Source: Fusibacter sp. A1
GTDB taxonomy: Bacteria > Bacillota > Clostridia > Peptostreptococcales > Acidaminobacteraceae
NCBI RefSeq assembly: GCF_004125825.1
Contig: NZ_QQWI01000003.1
Span: forward strand, 186,001 to 250,000
Direction of reading: 5' to 3'
Length of the DNA: 64,000 nt
Shown here: positions 7,892-16,254 of the stretch, in pieces
Numbering within the stretch: position 1 is the stretch's first letter
Layout: each line of letters opens with the position of its first letter
The notes under the pieces: model-generated
What the model was told of the DNA's origin: nothing
Seen by the model: the letters and a program-made list of their open reading frames with translations, nothing else
Database searches by the model: none
Program-made: the position numbers and the translations under genes

Positions 7892-9047
7892 AAACGATAT
7901 CACCAGCCTTAAGCATACGAGAAGAAAAGCTCACAATTTTTGTACCAGCCATGATCGATTCCTCAACTAAAACATTTGATGTACCTGTGTTTGTTACCGT
8001 AACAGTCATTTCCTTAACAACATTTCTTTTACCAAAGACGCCTTCTTCCTCACTGATGATATACAGGGTTTGTTTATCTGTTGCCGAAGGATTTAAAGAA
8101 GCTTTTGGAATCAAGGTTCCCGAACCAATACGTTTAATCATATTGAAGCTTAACTTTTCTCCTATTGAAAACATGCCTTCTGTAATTTCAAAAGTTAAGA
8201 CCTCGATATCACTTCTTTGGGGGCTAGGTTCCTTACTTATCAACTTACACTCCGTAGTATCAAAAGCTGTTGCCCGTTTCACCTGTGCTTTATCACCAAG
8301 TGATAAACGACTTGCATATTCTGAATCCATTTCAATAGCCACACTAAAACCTTCTGTCGTATTTTGAAGCGACATCACCTCTTGATGTATACTTACAAAA
8401 TCACCTTCCACAATTGTCACATCCTGTACTTGTAAGTTACTGCTAGCAACAAGTGTGCAAGCATTTAATCTATCCTCTACTAAATCAATTTCTCTATCAA
8501 TAGTGGCAAGTTCACTCGAATACTGGGCAACCGTTGACAAAAGCCCATTTGCTGCAAGTTTTTTATCTGTAGCCGCAGTTAACTTGGCCTGATACTCCGC
8601 TTTTGCAATCACACCCGACTCATAAAGGGTTTTTGCCACTGCAAGCGCTTCACTTTGATCTGATTTTTCAATGTTTGCCTTTTCTTGATTCACTAAAGCA
8701 AGTTGAGTACTCACAGCCTTTTTATTCAGTTCAAGCCCTGCCAGTTGTTCACGAAGGCTAGCATCATCAAAAATGACCAGAACATCACCCGCTTTAACCC
8801 TATCGCCCTTCTTAACCAGCACTTCTTTTACACTAGCAGAAACATTCGCTAAAACTCGCTCAACATTAACACTTTCAACCTCAACCGTACTAAACCATTC
8901 AATAGAAAGTGCATCATCATAAACACTTGTCACCTCTACTACAGGTAGGGATAAATGATAAAATGTTTTGCTAAAAAAAGTGAGTAACAACATCGTTATA
9001 GCAAATATCCTAAAAATCTTCCACCACACACTTTGATTCTTTTCCAC
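7875..9047 (-). CDS. HlyD/MacA-type membrane fusion (adaptor) protein
   Basis: The 390-residue product has one N-terminal membrane anchor (residues 12-30). A split lipoyl-like domain follows: the first half has ANVSASVKEVLVKKGDRVKAGD near residue 68, and the second half comes after a coiled coil of about 100 residues. A beta-barrel region and a C-terminal portion complete the periplasmic-adaptor plan. It starts with GTG behind GGGGGATAAAG. In Gram-positive bacteria such adaptors work with MacB-like ABC transporters. Here the partner is probably the overlapping downstream gene. Finding it in the same operon as sugar-type permeases is unusual. Confidence 0.8.
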   Translation of the reverse strand: MEKNQSVWWKIFRIFAITMLLLTFFSKTFYHLSLPVVEVTSVYDDALSIEWFSTVEVESVNVERVLANVSASVKEVLVKKGDRVKAGDVLVIFDDASLREQLAGLELNKKAVSTQLALVNQEKANIEKSDQSEALAVAKTLYESGVIAKAEYQAKLTAATDKKLAANGLLSTVAQYSSELATIDREIDLVEDRLNACTLVASSNLQVQDVTIVEGDFVSIHQEVMSLQNTTEGFSVAIEMDSEYASRLSLGDKAQVKRATAFDTTECKLISKEPSPQRSDIEVLTFEITEGMFSIGEKLSFNMIKRIGSGTLIPKASLNPSATDKQTLYIISEEEGVFGKRNVVKEMTVTVTNTGTSNVLVEESIMAGTKIVSFSSRMLKAGDIVYVEDK

Positions 9048-9059
9048 AGCTTTATCCCC

Positions 9060-9902
9060 CTATTTAATCGCAGACTGAGAAATACCGTCTATCAAATACT
9101 TTTCACCTAAACCAAATACAATCAGTACTGGCACCATATAAATCAAACTCGATGCAAAGGCGACACCCATTTGATTGTCATTAATAAATGACAAGAATAC
9201 CGAAAGTGGGTACTGAGTCACTTCTTTCATAAGTACCAGTGGTTGTTCTACCATGTTCCAGTAATCGATAAAAATAAGCATTCCAAGGGCTAAAATACCG
9301 TTCCTTGCAAGGGGAACCACAATTTTAAAAAACACCTGTAATTGACTGCAGCCATCAACACTTGCTTGTTCAAACAATTCATTTGGAATCTGCTTAACAA
9401 ACTGGGTCATTAAAAACACGCCAAAAGCACTGAAAACACCAGGTAATATCAAAGCCCCCTTCGTATTAATCAGTCCCAAATAATCCATCACTAAATAGTT
9501 GGGAACAAGCGTAACCTGAAAGGGCATTACCATCAAGATTAAATACACTAAAAACAAAAGATTCTTGCCCTTAAACTTGAACTTAGCAAAGGCATAACCA
9601 GCCATTGTCGCAACCAGTAACTGTCCAAATAGAATTGGCAAAACAACAAAAACAGAATTCCAAAAAAGTTTTAAATAAAGAGGTTCTTTCACAAGCACCG
9701 TATAAAATTGATTGATCGAAAACATTTCCGGTATCAATTTAAATCCAAAAAAAGTTCCTTCACTACCACCACTACTCAAAGGATAGGCTTCATTAATAGC
9801 ATCCGCTGTCATAAATGCATTCGTAATCGTAACAAAGAGTGGCAGAACAAAAAATACCAGCAGAATCATTAATGTAATAGATAACTTTTTCTTGTCCCTC
9901 AT
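9060..9902 (-). CDS. Sugar-type ABC permease, MalG/AraQ-like
   Basis: This 280-residue inner-membrane protein has six predicted spans and an EAA loop reading EQASVDGCSQLQVFFKIVVP near residue 178. That loop is the contact site for the ATPase and is typical of MalG-like subunits of carbohydrate uptake transporters (CUT1). Its start overlaps the stop of the upstream permease by one base. A long extracytoplasmic loop after the first span (residues 30-75) is characteristic of the type. No ATPase gene accompanies it, so a shared MsmK/MsiK-type ATPase would be required. Confidence 0.87.
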   Translation of the reverse strand: MRDKKKLSITLMILLVFFVLPLFVTITNAFMTADAINEAYPLSSGGSEGTFFGFKLIPEMFSINQFYTVLVKEPLYLKLFWNSVFVVLPILFGQLLVATMAGYAFAKFKFKGKNLLFLVYLILMVMPFQVTLVPNYLVMDYLGLINTKGALILPGVFSAFGVFLMTQFVKQIPNELFEQASVDGCSQLQVFFKIVVPLARNGILALGMLIFIDYWNMVEQPLVLMKEVTQYPLSVFLSFINDNQMGVAFASSLIYMVPVLIVFGLGEKYLIDGISQSAIK

Positions 9903-10753
9903 TATTCCACCTCGAATAACTTACGTTGCACATGCATCATCACAGCCATCATCACAATAATAATGATCGAAAACAAAATACTTGCAGTAATTAATTTAGT
10001 GTATTCCAGTTTATCAAACATATTATTTAGGTAGTGTTGTATCATATAAATCTTGTCGTGAGGATACTGGCCAAACAGTAAGTAGTTCACCTTAAAAATC
10101 TTAAAGGTATTAATAAGGCTAATCACCACAACAAAGAAGGTTGTCGGCAACAAGTAAAAAAAAGTGATATTCCAAAACACTTGGACTTTACCCGCACCAT
10201 CAATATGGGCTGCTTCATAATAATCCTTAGGAATTGACTTTAAGCCCGCAAGAAATAAGATCATATTGTAGCCAATATTCTTCCAAATAAAAATAACCGT
10301 AATCACTAAAAGTGATAAGTTCGAATTAAAAAATTTCAGCGGATCAACACCAAACTTATCCAAAATTCCATTAATGAGTCCCCTGTAATTAAACATGATT
10401 TCAAAGAACAAAATAATAGAAGCTGTGGGAATCACCAGTGGCATAATAAAACCACTCTTCACTTGTTCCCCATATGTAATTGGTTTATTAAGCTTTAAAG
10501 CAAGTAACAAAGAAAGTAAAATGATTGCAGGTCCAGAAACCACCGAAAAAAGCAGGGTATTCTGCATAGCAAGTTGAAAGGCACCATTACCAAGTAAAGA
10601 GCTGTAATTTGCTAGCCCGACAAATTCAGGATTTTTTAACCCCGAAAAAAAAGACATATAAATCATAAAGACATATGGAATTAAGTAAAAAACACTAACC
10701 CCAACAAAACTAGGCAGCAAAAACATCCACCCCGTAAGTTTTTTTCTAAACAT
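9902..10753 (-). CDS. Sugar-type ABC permease, MalF/UgpA-like
   Basis: This 283-residue protein is the partner permease of the CUT1-type pair. It has six spans and an EAA loop EAAHIDGAGKVQVFWNITFF near residue 188. The N-terminus MFRKKLTGWMFLLPSFVGVS is typical for the family. A GGGGGT site precedes the ATG. The order of two solute-binding proteins, MalF-like and MalG-like permeases is standard for oligosaccharide importers. The adaptor and MacB-like genes that follow are not standard. Confidence 0.88.
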   Translation of the reverse strand: MFRKKLTGWMFLLPSFVGVSVFYLIPYVFMIYMSFFSGLKNPEFVGLANYSSLLGNGAFQLAMQNTLLFSVVSGPAIILLSLLLALKLNKPITYGEQVKSGFIMPLVIPTASIILFFEIMFNYRGLINGILDKFGVDPLKFFNSNLSLLVITVIFIWKNIGYNMILFLAGLKSIPKDYYEAAHIDGAGKVQVFWNITFFYLLPTTFFVVVISLINTFKIFKVNYLLFGQYPHDKIYMIQHYLNNMFDKLEYTKLITASILFSIIIIVMMAVMMHVQRKLFEVE

Positions 10754-10768
10754 TTTACCCCCTCTAAA

Positions 10769-12058
10769 TCATTTGTTTTCAAGTTGATAAAGGTTGATTT
10801 TATTGATTATTTCCTCTGCAGTTGATTTAGCTTCTAGGTTATTAAGTAGCATTCTATTCACTTCCTCATGCACGAGTTTATTAATTCCGGTTTCGAAATA
10901 GAAAGTATTTTGTTTTTTAAACATTTGCCAGTAGGTATTATAGTCCTCTACAGTCACCCAAAGAGTTGGATAGGCCTTAATATCTGCAAGGACAGCTTTG
11001 TCTCGTTCTTTATCCGCTGACAATGTTCTTAATTCACCAAAAGAAAAATCATCATAGGGTGCATATTTAAGATAGTGATTAGTAAAACTAACCGCTAGCT
11101 CTTTTAGCACACTGCGTTTGCTTATACTTATGTAGTCACCATACTTATAGGTGACCTTGCTTTTTTCACCATACATTCTTCCTACAGGGTCATGTTCATC
11201 ATTATTATTCAAATCAAGTCCGCTACCAATTCCTATCCAATTATTTAAATGTGTTGGTAGCGCTACATTTGTATACAATTCTCTTACTAAATTCGGATTA
11301 TCATAAACTCTTTCAACATCTTCATAATATTTGTAAACATCAGGTGAAAAAATATACTTTAGCTGTTCAAGACATAAAAATAACGCCTCTTTATCATTAA
11401 CTAAGTAAGACAAATCAGAGATGAGGAAATCATTGATAATTACCCTTTTTATACTTGGCATTTCTCCTATAGCAGAATTGATAGCAGCTGTAAATTTAGA
11501 ATCGCCACCTAAAAACACATGAAACTCTGGATGTTCCAACTTAAATGCTTTAATATAATCGACAAACTCATTTAGTGGTAAAGGTTCTTTTAATCTATCC
11601 TTTTTTTCTAGCTGGGTAGAATTAAAAAAAGTAATAGGCGAAGCCATATTCATAATGAAATAAGGATTCTCTGAATCATAAAACTCAGTGTGAATATTTT
11701 CTAGCAAACCAGTATCAGATAAATCATGTAAATAACCCTTTGAAGCTAAAAATGGAATATCAAGTTGTGGTCCACATATGATGATATCTGGTTCGGTTCC
11801 AGTTAAAAAGCTGTTGTATAATCTGCTCTTAAACGTTTCAAAATCAAGACCTTCATATTTTTCAAGCACAACTTCAACCTCTGGGTCCATTTCATTAATA
11901 AAATCCTGAACAAAGTTATCCAGTTGATATCCTTGACCCTGATAATAAGCAATCATAAATACATTTGGATCCCGTTCTGCAAGTGGTATAGCTTCTCCTT
12001 GCGCGGAACAACCTGCCATCACACAGATTGTAAGTAGTAGAATAAATAGTTTTTTCAT
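10769..12058 (-). CDS. Solute-binding lipoprotein, second tandem copy
   Basis: The 429-residue product is an extracellular solute-binding protein (family 1 type) with a lipoprotein signal ending in VMAGC, so it should be anchored to the outer face of the membrane. The ATG at 12058 follows GGGGGAGCTT. Residues 20-125 are nearly identical to the paralogue at 12121, including the segments RDPNVF, YYQGQGYQLDNF and GTEPD.IICGPQLD. The C-terminal halves have diverged. It ends with helices rich in N and E rather than a usual family signature. The pair is a tandem duplication, and the two copies may bind different ligands for the same permeases. Confidence 0.85.
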   Translation of the reverse strand: MKKLFILLLTICVMAGCSAQGEAIPLAERDPNVFMIAYYQGQGYQLDNFVQDFINEMDPEVEVVLEKYEGLDFETFKSRLYNSFLTGTEPDIIICGPQLDIPFLASKGYLHDLSDTGLLENIHTEFYDSENPYFIMNMASPITFFNSTQLEKKDRLKEPLPLNEFVDYIKAFKLEHPEFHVFLGGDSKFTAAINSAIGEMPSIKRVIINDFLISDLSYLVNDKEALFLCLEQLKYIFSPDVYKYYEDVERVYDNPNLVRELYTNVALPTHLNNWIGIGSGLDLNNNDEHDPVGRMYGEKSKVTYKYGDYISISKRSVLKELAVSFTNHYLKYAPYDDFSFGELRTLSADKERDKAVLADIKAYPTLWVTVEDYNTYWQMFKKQNTFYFETGINKLVHEEVNRMLLNNLEAKSTAEEIINKINLYQLENK

Positions 12059-12120
12059 AAGCTCCCCCATTCTTATAGGCCAGATGTATTCTGTTCCAAC
12101 AGTTTGTTTTTTTGCTAAAG

Positions 12121-13410
12121 TTATTGGTTTTCTTTTTCGTAAAGTGCTACTTTATTCAGAATTTCTGTTGTGACCATTTGTGGATCTCGCTTTTCATCGA
12201 GCATTTGATTGATCTGTTCATGTACAAGTTTATTGACGGTTGTTTCAAAGTAAAATGCATTTTGCTTCTGAAAAAGTTCCCAATCTGTCCGATAATCCTC
12301 CAGTGCCACATTCATATTTGGGTTCATCTTAATATTTGCCTGTATTACCTCTTGCCTACCTTTTTCAGCTGCTAAAAGCCAATACTGATCCACTGAATAA
12401 TCATCAAATGGACCTACTTTCATATAGTGATTCATAAAACTTTCTGCAATTTGTGGAAGTAATGTTTGATTGCTCATTATGATGTAATCCCCATACTTAT
12501 ATGAAGTACCCGAATAACTTCCATGAGGTCTTGCTAGCGGATAATAATTGTAATTGCCGGTATTATCAAAGAACTTTCCAATAGCGATATCCGAGTAAAT
12601 CGTGGTGTTGATTCCGACATTGTTATACGCATTTCCAATCACCTCAGGATTGTTATATATCTGTTCTATTCCAACTTGATACTTGTAATTTTCTGGTGAG
12701 AACAAAGTTTTTAGCTTAGTTAATCTATCTGTTAGTTCTGTGGTGTTATCGAGTAAGTAAGGTAAATCCGAAATAAATAGGTCGTTAATCAGCAGTTTTT
12801 TAATACTTGGAACTTCGGATACCGTTAAATAATTTGTTGCTGTAAATTCTGAATCACCACCTAACAAAACATGCCAATCAGGGTACTTTTCTTTGAATGC
12901 TGTGGCGTATGCGAAAAACTCATCGACATTCAGAGCCTGATCAATCCTATCCTGCTCATCTATTCCTGTTGAGTTGAACAAGAGTGCAGTTACAGCACTA
13001 TTCATAACAAAATACGGGTTCTCAGCGTCAAAAAATTCAGGACTCACGTTATCAAAAATACTTGTAGCAGACAAATCTTTTAGATACCCCTTCGATGCTA
13101 AAAAAGGAATATCCAGCTGCGGTCCACAAATAATTACATCCGGCTCTGTGCCAGTTAAAAAACTGTTATATAATCTATCTTTAAACGTTTCAAAATCGTG
13201 GCCTTCATACGTCTCGAGTACCACCTCAACCTCTGGGTCCATTTCATTAATAAAATCCTGCACAAAGTTATCCAATTGATATCCTTGACCCTGATAATAG
13301 CCGATCTTAAATACATTCGGATCTCGTTCTGCAAGTGCAATCGCCTCTCCATTTGCTGAGCACCCCGCCATCACACAGATTGCCAACATTAATAACAATA
13401 CTCTTTTCAT
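12121..13410 (-). CDS. Solute-binding lipoprotein, first tandem copy
   Basis: This is the first gene of the six-gene operon. The 429-residue product has the lipobox VMAGC and starts at the ATG behind GAGGAGGAGCT. It is the paralogue of the next gene: the mature N-terminus is almost unchanged, while residues from about 130 onward differ widely. There are several Y/N-rich stretches such as NYNYYPLARPHG that could line a sugar site. The ligand cannot be told from sequence alone. Base composition is visibly more AT-rich than trxB or oppD in this window. Confidence 0.85.
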   Translation of the reverse strand: MKRVLLLMLAICVMAGCSANGEAIALAERDPNVFKIGYYQGQGYQLDNFVQDFINEMDPEVEVVLETYEGHDFETFKDRLYNSFLTGTEPDVIICGPQLDIPFLASKGYLKDLSATSIFDNVSPEFFDAENPYFVMNSAVTALLFNSTGIDEQDRIDQALNVDEFFAYATAFKEKYPDWHVLLGGDSEFTATNYLTVSEVPSIKKLLINDLFISDLPYLLDNTTELTDRLTKLKTLFSPENYKYQVGIEQIYNNPEVIGNAYNNVGINTTIYSDIAIGKFFDNTGNYNYYPLARPHGSYSGTSYKYGDYIIMSNQTLLPQIAESFMNHYMKVGPFDDYSVDQYWLLAAEKGRQEVIQANIKMNPNMNVALEDYRTDWELFQKQNAFYFETTVNKLVHEQINQMLDEKRDPQMVTTEILNKVALYEKENQ

Positions 13411-13437
13411 AGCTCCTCCTCGAATTCCTATCATTTA

Positions 13438-13482
13438 ATCATAAAACAATCAATCAACTATCATAACCCGGTTTAAATCGGG
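13438..13482 (-). promoter_or_regulatory. Operon promoter with upstream 16-bp palindrome
   Basis: On the minus strand TTATGA (13466-13461) and TATGAT (13443-13438) are 17 bases apart. CCCGGTTTAAATCGGG (13467-13482) is a near-perfect palindrome that touches the -35 element and is centred about 43 bases before the likely start point. That is a typical activator position. No regulator gene lies in the operon. Confidence 0.5.
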
Positions 13483-13484
13483 CT

Positions 13485-13826
13485 AAGTTCTCAGTAAGGT
13501 TTTAAGAGGTTTATTACTCTCTAAAACCACACTGAGCGTACGTATTGCAAAGCTCTAATTACTAACTTAAGTAGCATGATTCACCCATCCACATTTCAAT
13601 CTGCAAACCACTTGAGACGTTTCACTTTCTGAGGGCACCGAGACACGTTTTGAGTGAATACTGAAAACGGTTTTAAGGGCGGGTAGACATAAAGCCTACC
13701 CCTACAAGGACATAAAACTCTTTGTTTGTCGTAGGGGTAGGCTTTATGTCTACCCGCTTTACTATTTACCAAATGAAAATACGGAAAAGAGGGCTGGAAC
13801 AAAGCGCAGCGACTACGCGAGGTTTT
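13485..13826. repeat. 340-bp composite repeat, second copy
   Basis: The segment matches 6117-6455 over its whole length in the same orientation, with point differences and small indels. It contains palindrome family B (13490-13536), the inverted REP-like pair (13681-13701 and 13735-13755) and the GGGCTGGAACAAAGCGCAGC motif. The two copies flank the six-gene operon at 6599-13410. No gene is encoded. Confidence 0.85.
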
Positions 13827-13871
13827 GATTTTGGTTTAGTGTAAAGAATTTTCTGATAATTCAATTGTAAT

Positions 13872-13894
13872 AAAAAAACACCCTTTCAGGTGTT
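13872..13894 (-). terminator. Small intrinsic terminator
   Basis: On the minus strand AACACC, a six-base loop and GGTGTT precede a run of seven T residues. It would stop leftward transcription before the repeat block. Confidence 0.5.
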
Positions 13895-14050
13895 AAAGAA
13901 TGTTAATATAGTCATTTGATGTATGTAGTTTTGGTAACTTTTAGGTGTTCTGGGCTAATCCTATATTTTTTGGCTTTAGAATCAGTAGCATCAGGAACAC
14001 ATAATCGTCACACATTCGGGGTATACACTAAACCTAAGGAAGGTGAGCTT

Positions 14051-14236
14051 ATGATGATATTTGGATGGTTGATTCTTGGCGGGGTGATTTATTACGCCAA
14101 TATCAAAACGCAGAGCAAGCCGAGGAAGGACAAATCGGTGATGGAACTTCTCGATTATAGGTATGCCAAGGGCGAAATGGATGAGGATACGTATTTGAGG
14201 ATGAAACGTAATATTGAAGAAGATGGTGAGTGGTAA
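14051..14236 (+). CDS. Small SHOCT-domain membrane protein
   Basis: The 61-residue product has one N-terminal membrane span (IFGWLILGGVIYYA) and a C-terminal SHOCT motif, LLDYRYAKGEMDEDTYLRMK. SHOCT domains are short oligomerization helices at protein termini. I chose the ATG at 14051 because AAGGAAGGTGAG precedes it; an upstream in-frame ATG at 13916 has no such site. A hairpin terminator follows at once. The function is unknown. Confidence 0.75.
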   Translation: MMIFGWLILGGVIYYANIKTQSKPRKDKSVMELLDYRYAKGEMDEDTYLRMKRNIEEDGEW

Positions 14237-14242
14237 ATAGCG

Positions 14243-14273
14243 AAAAAGGGAAGACATGACATCTTCCCTTTTT
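14243..14273. terminator. Bidirectional terminator
   Basis: AAAAAGGGAAGA and TCTTCCCTTTTT pair around a seven-base loop. T-runs occur on both strands, between the SHOCT gene and the convergent AlbA_2 gene. Confidence 0.8.
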
Positions 14274-14305
14274 ATGAATTTTTGCTTAATGATACTTGGT
14301 TTTCA

Positions 14306-15643
14306 TCAAGTGATTGTTTTGTATCTAGTTGCTTTTCCTTGCCCTAGTTTTATGATTAATCGCTGCTCGTATAGACTGTTTAGCAGTGATGTCGCTTTTG
14401 TTTTTCCTACATTCAAGTAAGCTTCTATTTGTAGGCGGCTAACTCCAGGATTTGTTTGAACGAACGCCAGAAGCTTTTCCTCCTCTGGTTTTAGTGATGC
14501 TATATGATAAATCGATGACTCTTCTTTGCTTGTTAAATTGCCATGAATCACAAACGGCAGTACCACTTTAACTGAATTGTCCATTGCAATTAAATCCGGT
14601 TTTGAGTGCGAATCCATATAAGCCCCTTTGATTCTTCTGATACCTGTACCCATTTTTTCGATATAGCCTAATCGATAGAACAAGTCTGCTAGAATTCTAT
14701 TTCTTTGATTGGAAAAAACCCCTGATACAAACTCACTTTCAGAAATACCTGTTGGCAATGATCCAATAGATACAATTTCGATGCGATTAGTAAAGAACTC
14801 TATACGATTGTTACCGACTCTATTGTAATTTCTGTGAATGATTGCATTTGCCAGCGCTTCTCTAAAAGCGATTAAAGGTACGTCTTCGTAACTTTCTCTT
14901 CTTTCTTTTTTGATGATGTCCCTTTTATTGATGTGCTTATGATAAAAACGCATAGCCTGATGATAGTGTTCTAGGATCGAAACACCTTTAAGTTGGACAC
15001 GGTCAACGATTTCTTGAAGTGAATCATCTTTGTAGCAAATTAGATCTAGTCCGATTGTAAGCACACTGTTTTTATCGGCCATCAGTGCTGCAGCATTGGT
15101 ATAGTAGTCATGATGAATCAAATTAAATGATTTTAGAACATTGTCGTCCAAGTTCGATAACATGACCGCCTCTTGAAGTTCTTGTTCTAGCAACCTAAAA
15201 GTAAGGTTCTTATCAGGATAGGGCAGTTCTTCAAATGATTTATTCTTTCCTGCTAAAATGAGTTCCTCGTAAGTCAATTTATCTACTTCAACAGAAGATG
15301 TGTCTCGTCTTTGATAAGCCTTCTTTTCATACGTATAGGGTGTATGTTCACCTTTATGAACAGTAATGTTTATAAGTTCGACATTCTCAATTGCGATTGT
15401 TCTTATCTCATAGTAGGGTCTTGGTTTAATTGCATCGTTGATTGCGTTTTCGATGGTTAGTCTCAGCGACTCGACTTGCTGCACACCAATAAGAGCACCA
15501 CTATTTGATACACCAATAAGGATTGTTCCAGTATGATAATTCGCAAATGCGGATACTGTTTTTAGTAGTGTTTTACTATACTTTTCTTTTATTTCAAAGT
15601 ACTTATTTTCACCTTCAGCGATCTGGACTATTAGGGAACTCAT
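14306..15643 (-). CDS. AlbA_2 (Schlafen-type) regulator with GHKL-like and winged-helix regions
   Basis: The 445-residue product has an N-terminal AlbA_2 domain (residues 5-130; ENKYFEIKEKYS, then ILIGVSNSGALIGV). A middle region with ALANAIIHRNYN and IEKMGTGIRRI resembles the ATPase-like domain of RecG-like transcriptional regulators, and the C-terminus is a winged helix (PGVSRLQIEAYLNVGKTKAT). This plan is common in putative DNA-binding regulators of Clostridia. The ATG at 15643 follows GGGCGGA; an upstream ATG at 15682 lacks a site. Two direct repeats overlap its promoter and suggest autoregulation. Its targets are unknown. Confidence 0.8.
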   Translation of the reverse strand: MSSLIVQIAEGENKYFEIKEKYSKTLLKTVSAFANYHTGTILIGVSNSGALIGVQQVESLRLTIENAINDAIKPRPYYEIRTIAIENVELINITVHKGEHTPYTYEKKAYQRRDTSSVEVDKLTYEELILAGKNKSFEELPYPDKNLTFRLLEQELQEAVMLSNLDDNVLKSFNLIHHDYYTNAAALMADKNSVLTIGLDLICYKDDSLQEIVDRVQLKGVSILEHYHQAMRFYHKHINKRDIIKKERRESYEDVPLIAFREALANAIIHRNYNRVGNNRIEFFTNRIEIVSIGSLPTGISESEFVSGVFSNQRNRILADLFYRLGYIEKMGTGIRRIKGAYMDSHSKPDLIAMDNSVKVVLPFVIHGNLTSKEESSIYHIASLKPEEEKLLAFVQTNPGVSRLQIEAYLNVGKTKATSLLNSLYEQRLIIKLGQGKATRYKTIT

Positions 15644-15680
15644 CTGCAATTCCGCCCTTCTTTCGACCTTGTTCGAATAC

Positions 15681-15780
15681 AAATACGACCTTACGACTTT
15701 TTTCTTAGCATATCATTTGAAATACGCGACGTCAACTAATCCGAATAGGCGATTAATAATAAATACGACCTTTTACGACC
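15681..15780 (-). promoter_or_regulatory. Promoter and direct-repeat operators of the AlbA_2 gene
   Basis: On the minus strand TTGACG (15735-15730) and TATGCT (15712-15707) are separated by 17 bases. AAATACGACCTTACGAC (15681-15697) and AAATACGACCTTTTACGAC (15761-15779) are direct repeats, one just downstream of the start point and one upstream of the -35 box. Flanking operators of this kind would allow looping repression. Confidence 0.6.
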
Positions 15781-15820
15781 GCGGTCTTAAGATCGTAAAT
15801 TTGAATGAATCTAAACAGTC

Positions 15821-15872
15821 AAAACGCGTAAGTCACCATTTAAACAATGTAAATGATGACTTACGCGTTTTA
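15821..15872. terminator. Long hairpin after the HesB-like gene
   Basis: AAAACGCGTAAGTCA and TGACTTACGCGTTTT form a 15-bp stem, which extends through further pairing of the central ATTTAAACAATGTAAAT region. It lies directly beyond the stop of the minus-strand gene at 15877. Confidence 0.65.
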
Positions 15873-15876
15873 CTTT

Positions 15877-16185
15877 TTAGTGCGATTTTATAGATAAACC
15901 CGTTGGTTCAATCGTTTTTACAAAGAGCTGTTTGACTAATTTAAATGAGAGCACAGGGGCTGTTACCCTAGCCATTTTAGAGACGTACACCGTCACACCG
16001 TCAACATCGAACTCATTATAAAGGTCGGTATTCTTTGGTGCCTTATACGTAAGCTGCGTCGATTCGATGGTATCGCAACACCCGCCACCCGTGATCAAGA
16101 TATCCAGCCTCAATATATTGACGTTCTTTTTACTTAAATGGTCCACTACTTCTTCTGCCAGTTTTACACGATAGCTTTGTGCCAT
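15877..16185 (-). CDS. HesB-like small protein with CC motif
   Basis: The 102-residue product has the motif ITGGGCCDTIES near residue 31 and otherwise a beta-rich layout like HesB/IscA-type proteins. I believe it belongs to the HesB-related group in which a CC pair, or a Cys-Sec pair in some species, follows a glycine run. Here both positions are cysteine codons, and no in-frame TGA is involved. The role is unknown; redox or metal binding is an inference from the CC pair. Confidence 0.6.
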   Translation of the reverse strand: MAQSYRVKLAEEVVDHLSKKNVNILRLDILITGGGCCDTIESTQLTYKAPKNTDLYNEFDVDGVTVYVSKMARVTAPVLSFKLVKQLFVKTIEPTGLSIKSH

Positions 16186-16254
16186 GTTTTATCACCTCTT
16201 ACTCAGAATATGCCTTATGGCGCTATCTTGCAAGGTGTCTGACAAATTGTCCGA

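Noticed and set aside
13596..13802. Minus-strand open frame in the composite repeat
   Set aside because: It is made of repeat palindromes; the other repeat copy does not keep the frame.
15877..16185. Selenocysteine protein
   Set aside because: Both positions of the CC motif are cysteine codons and no in-frame TGA is needed.
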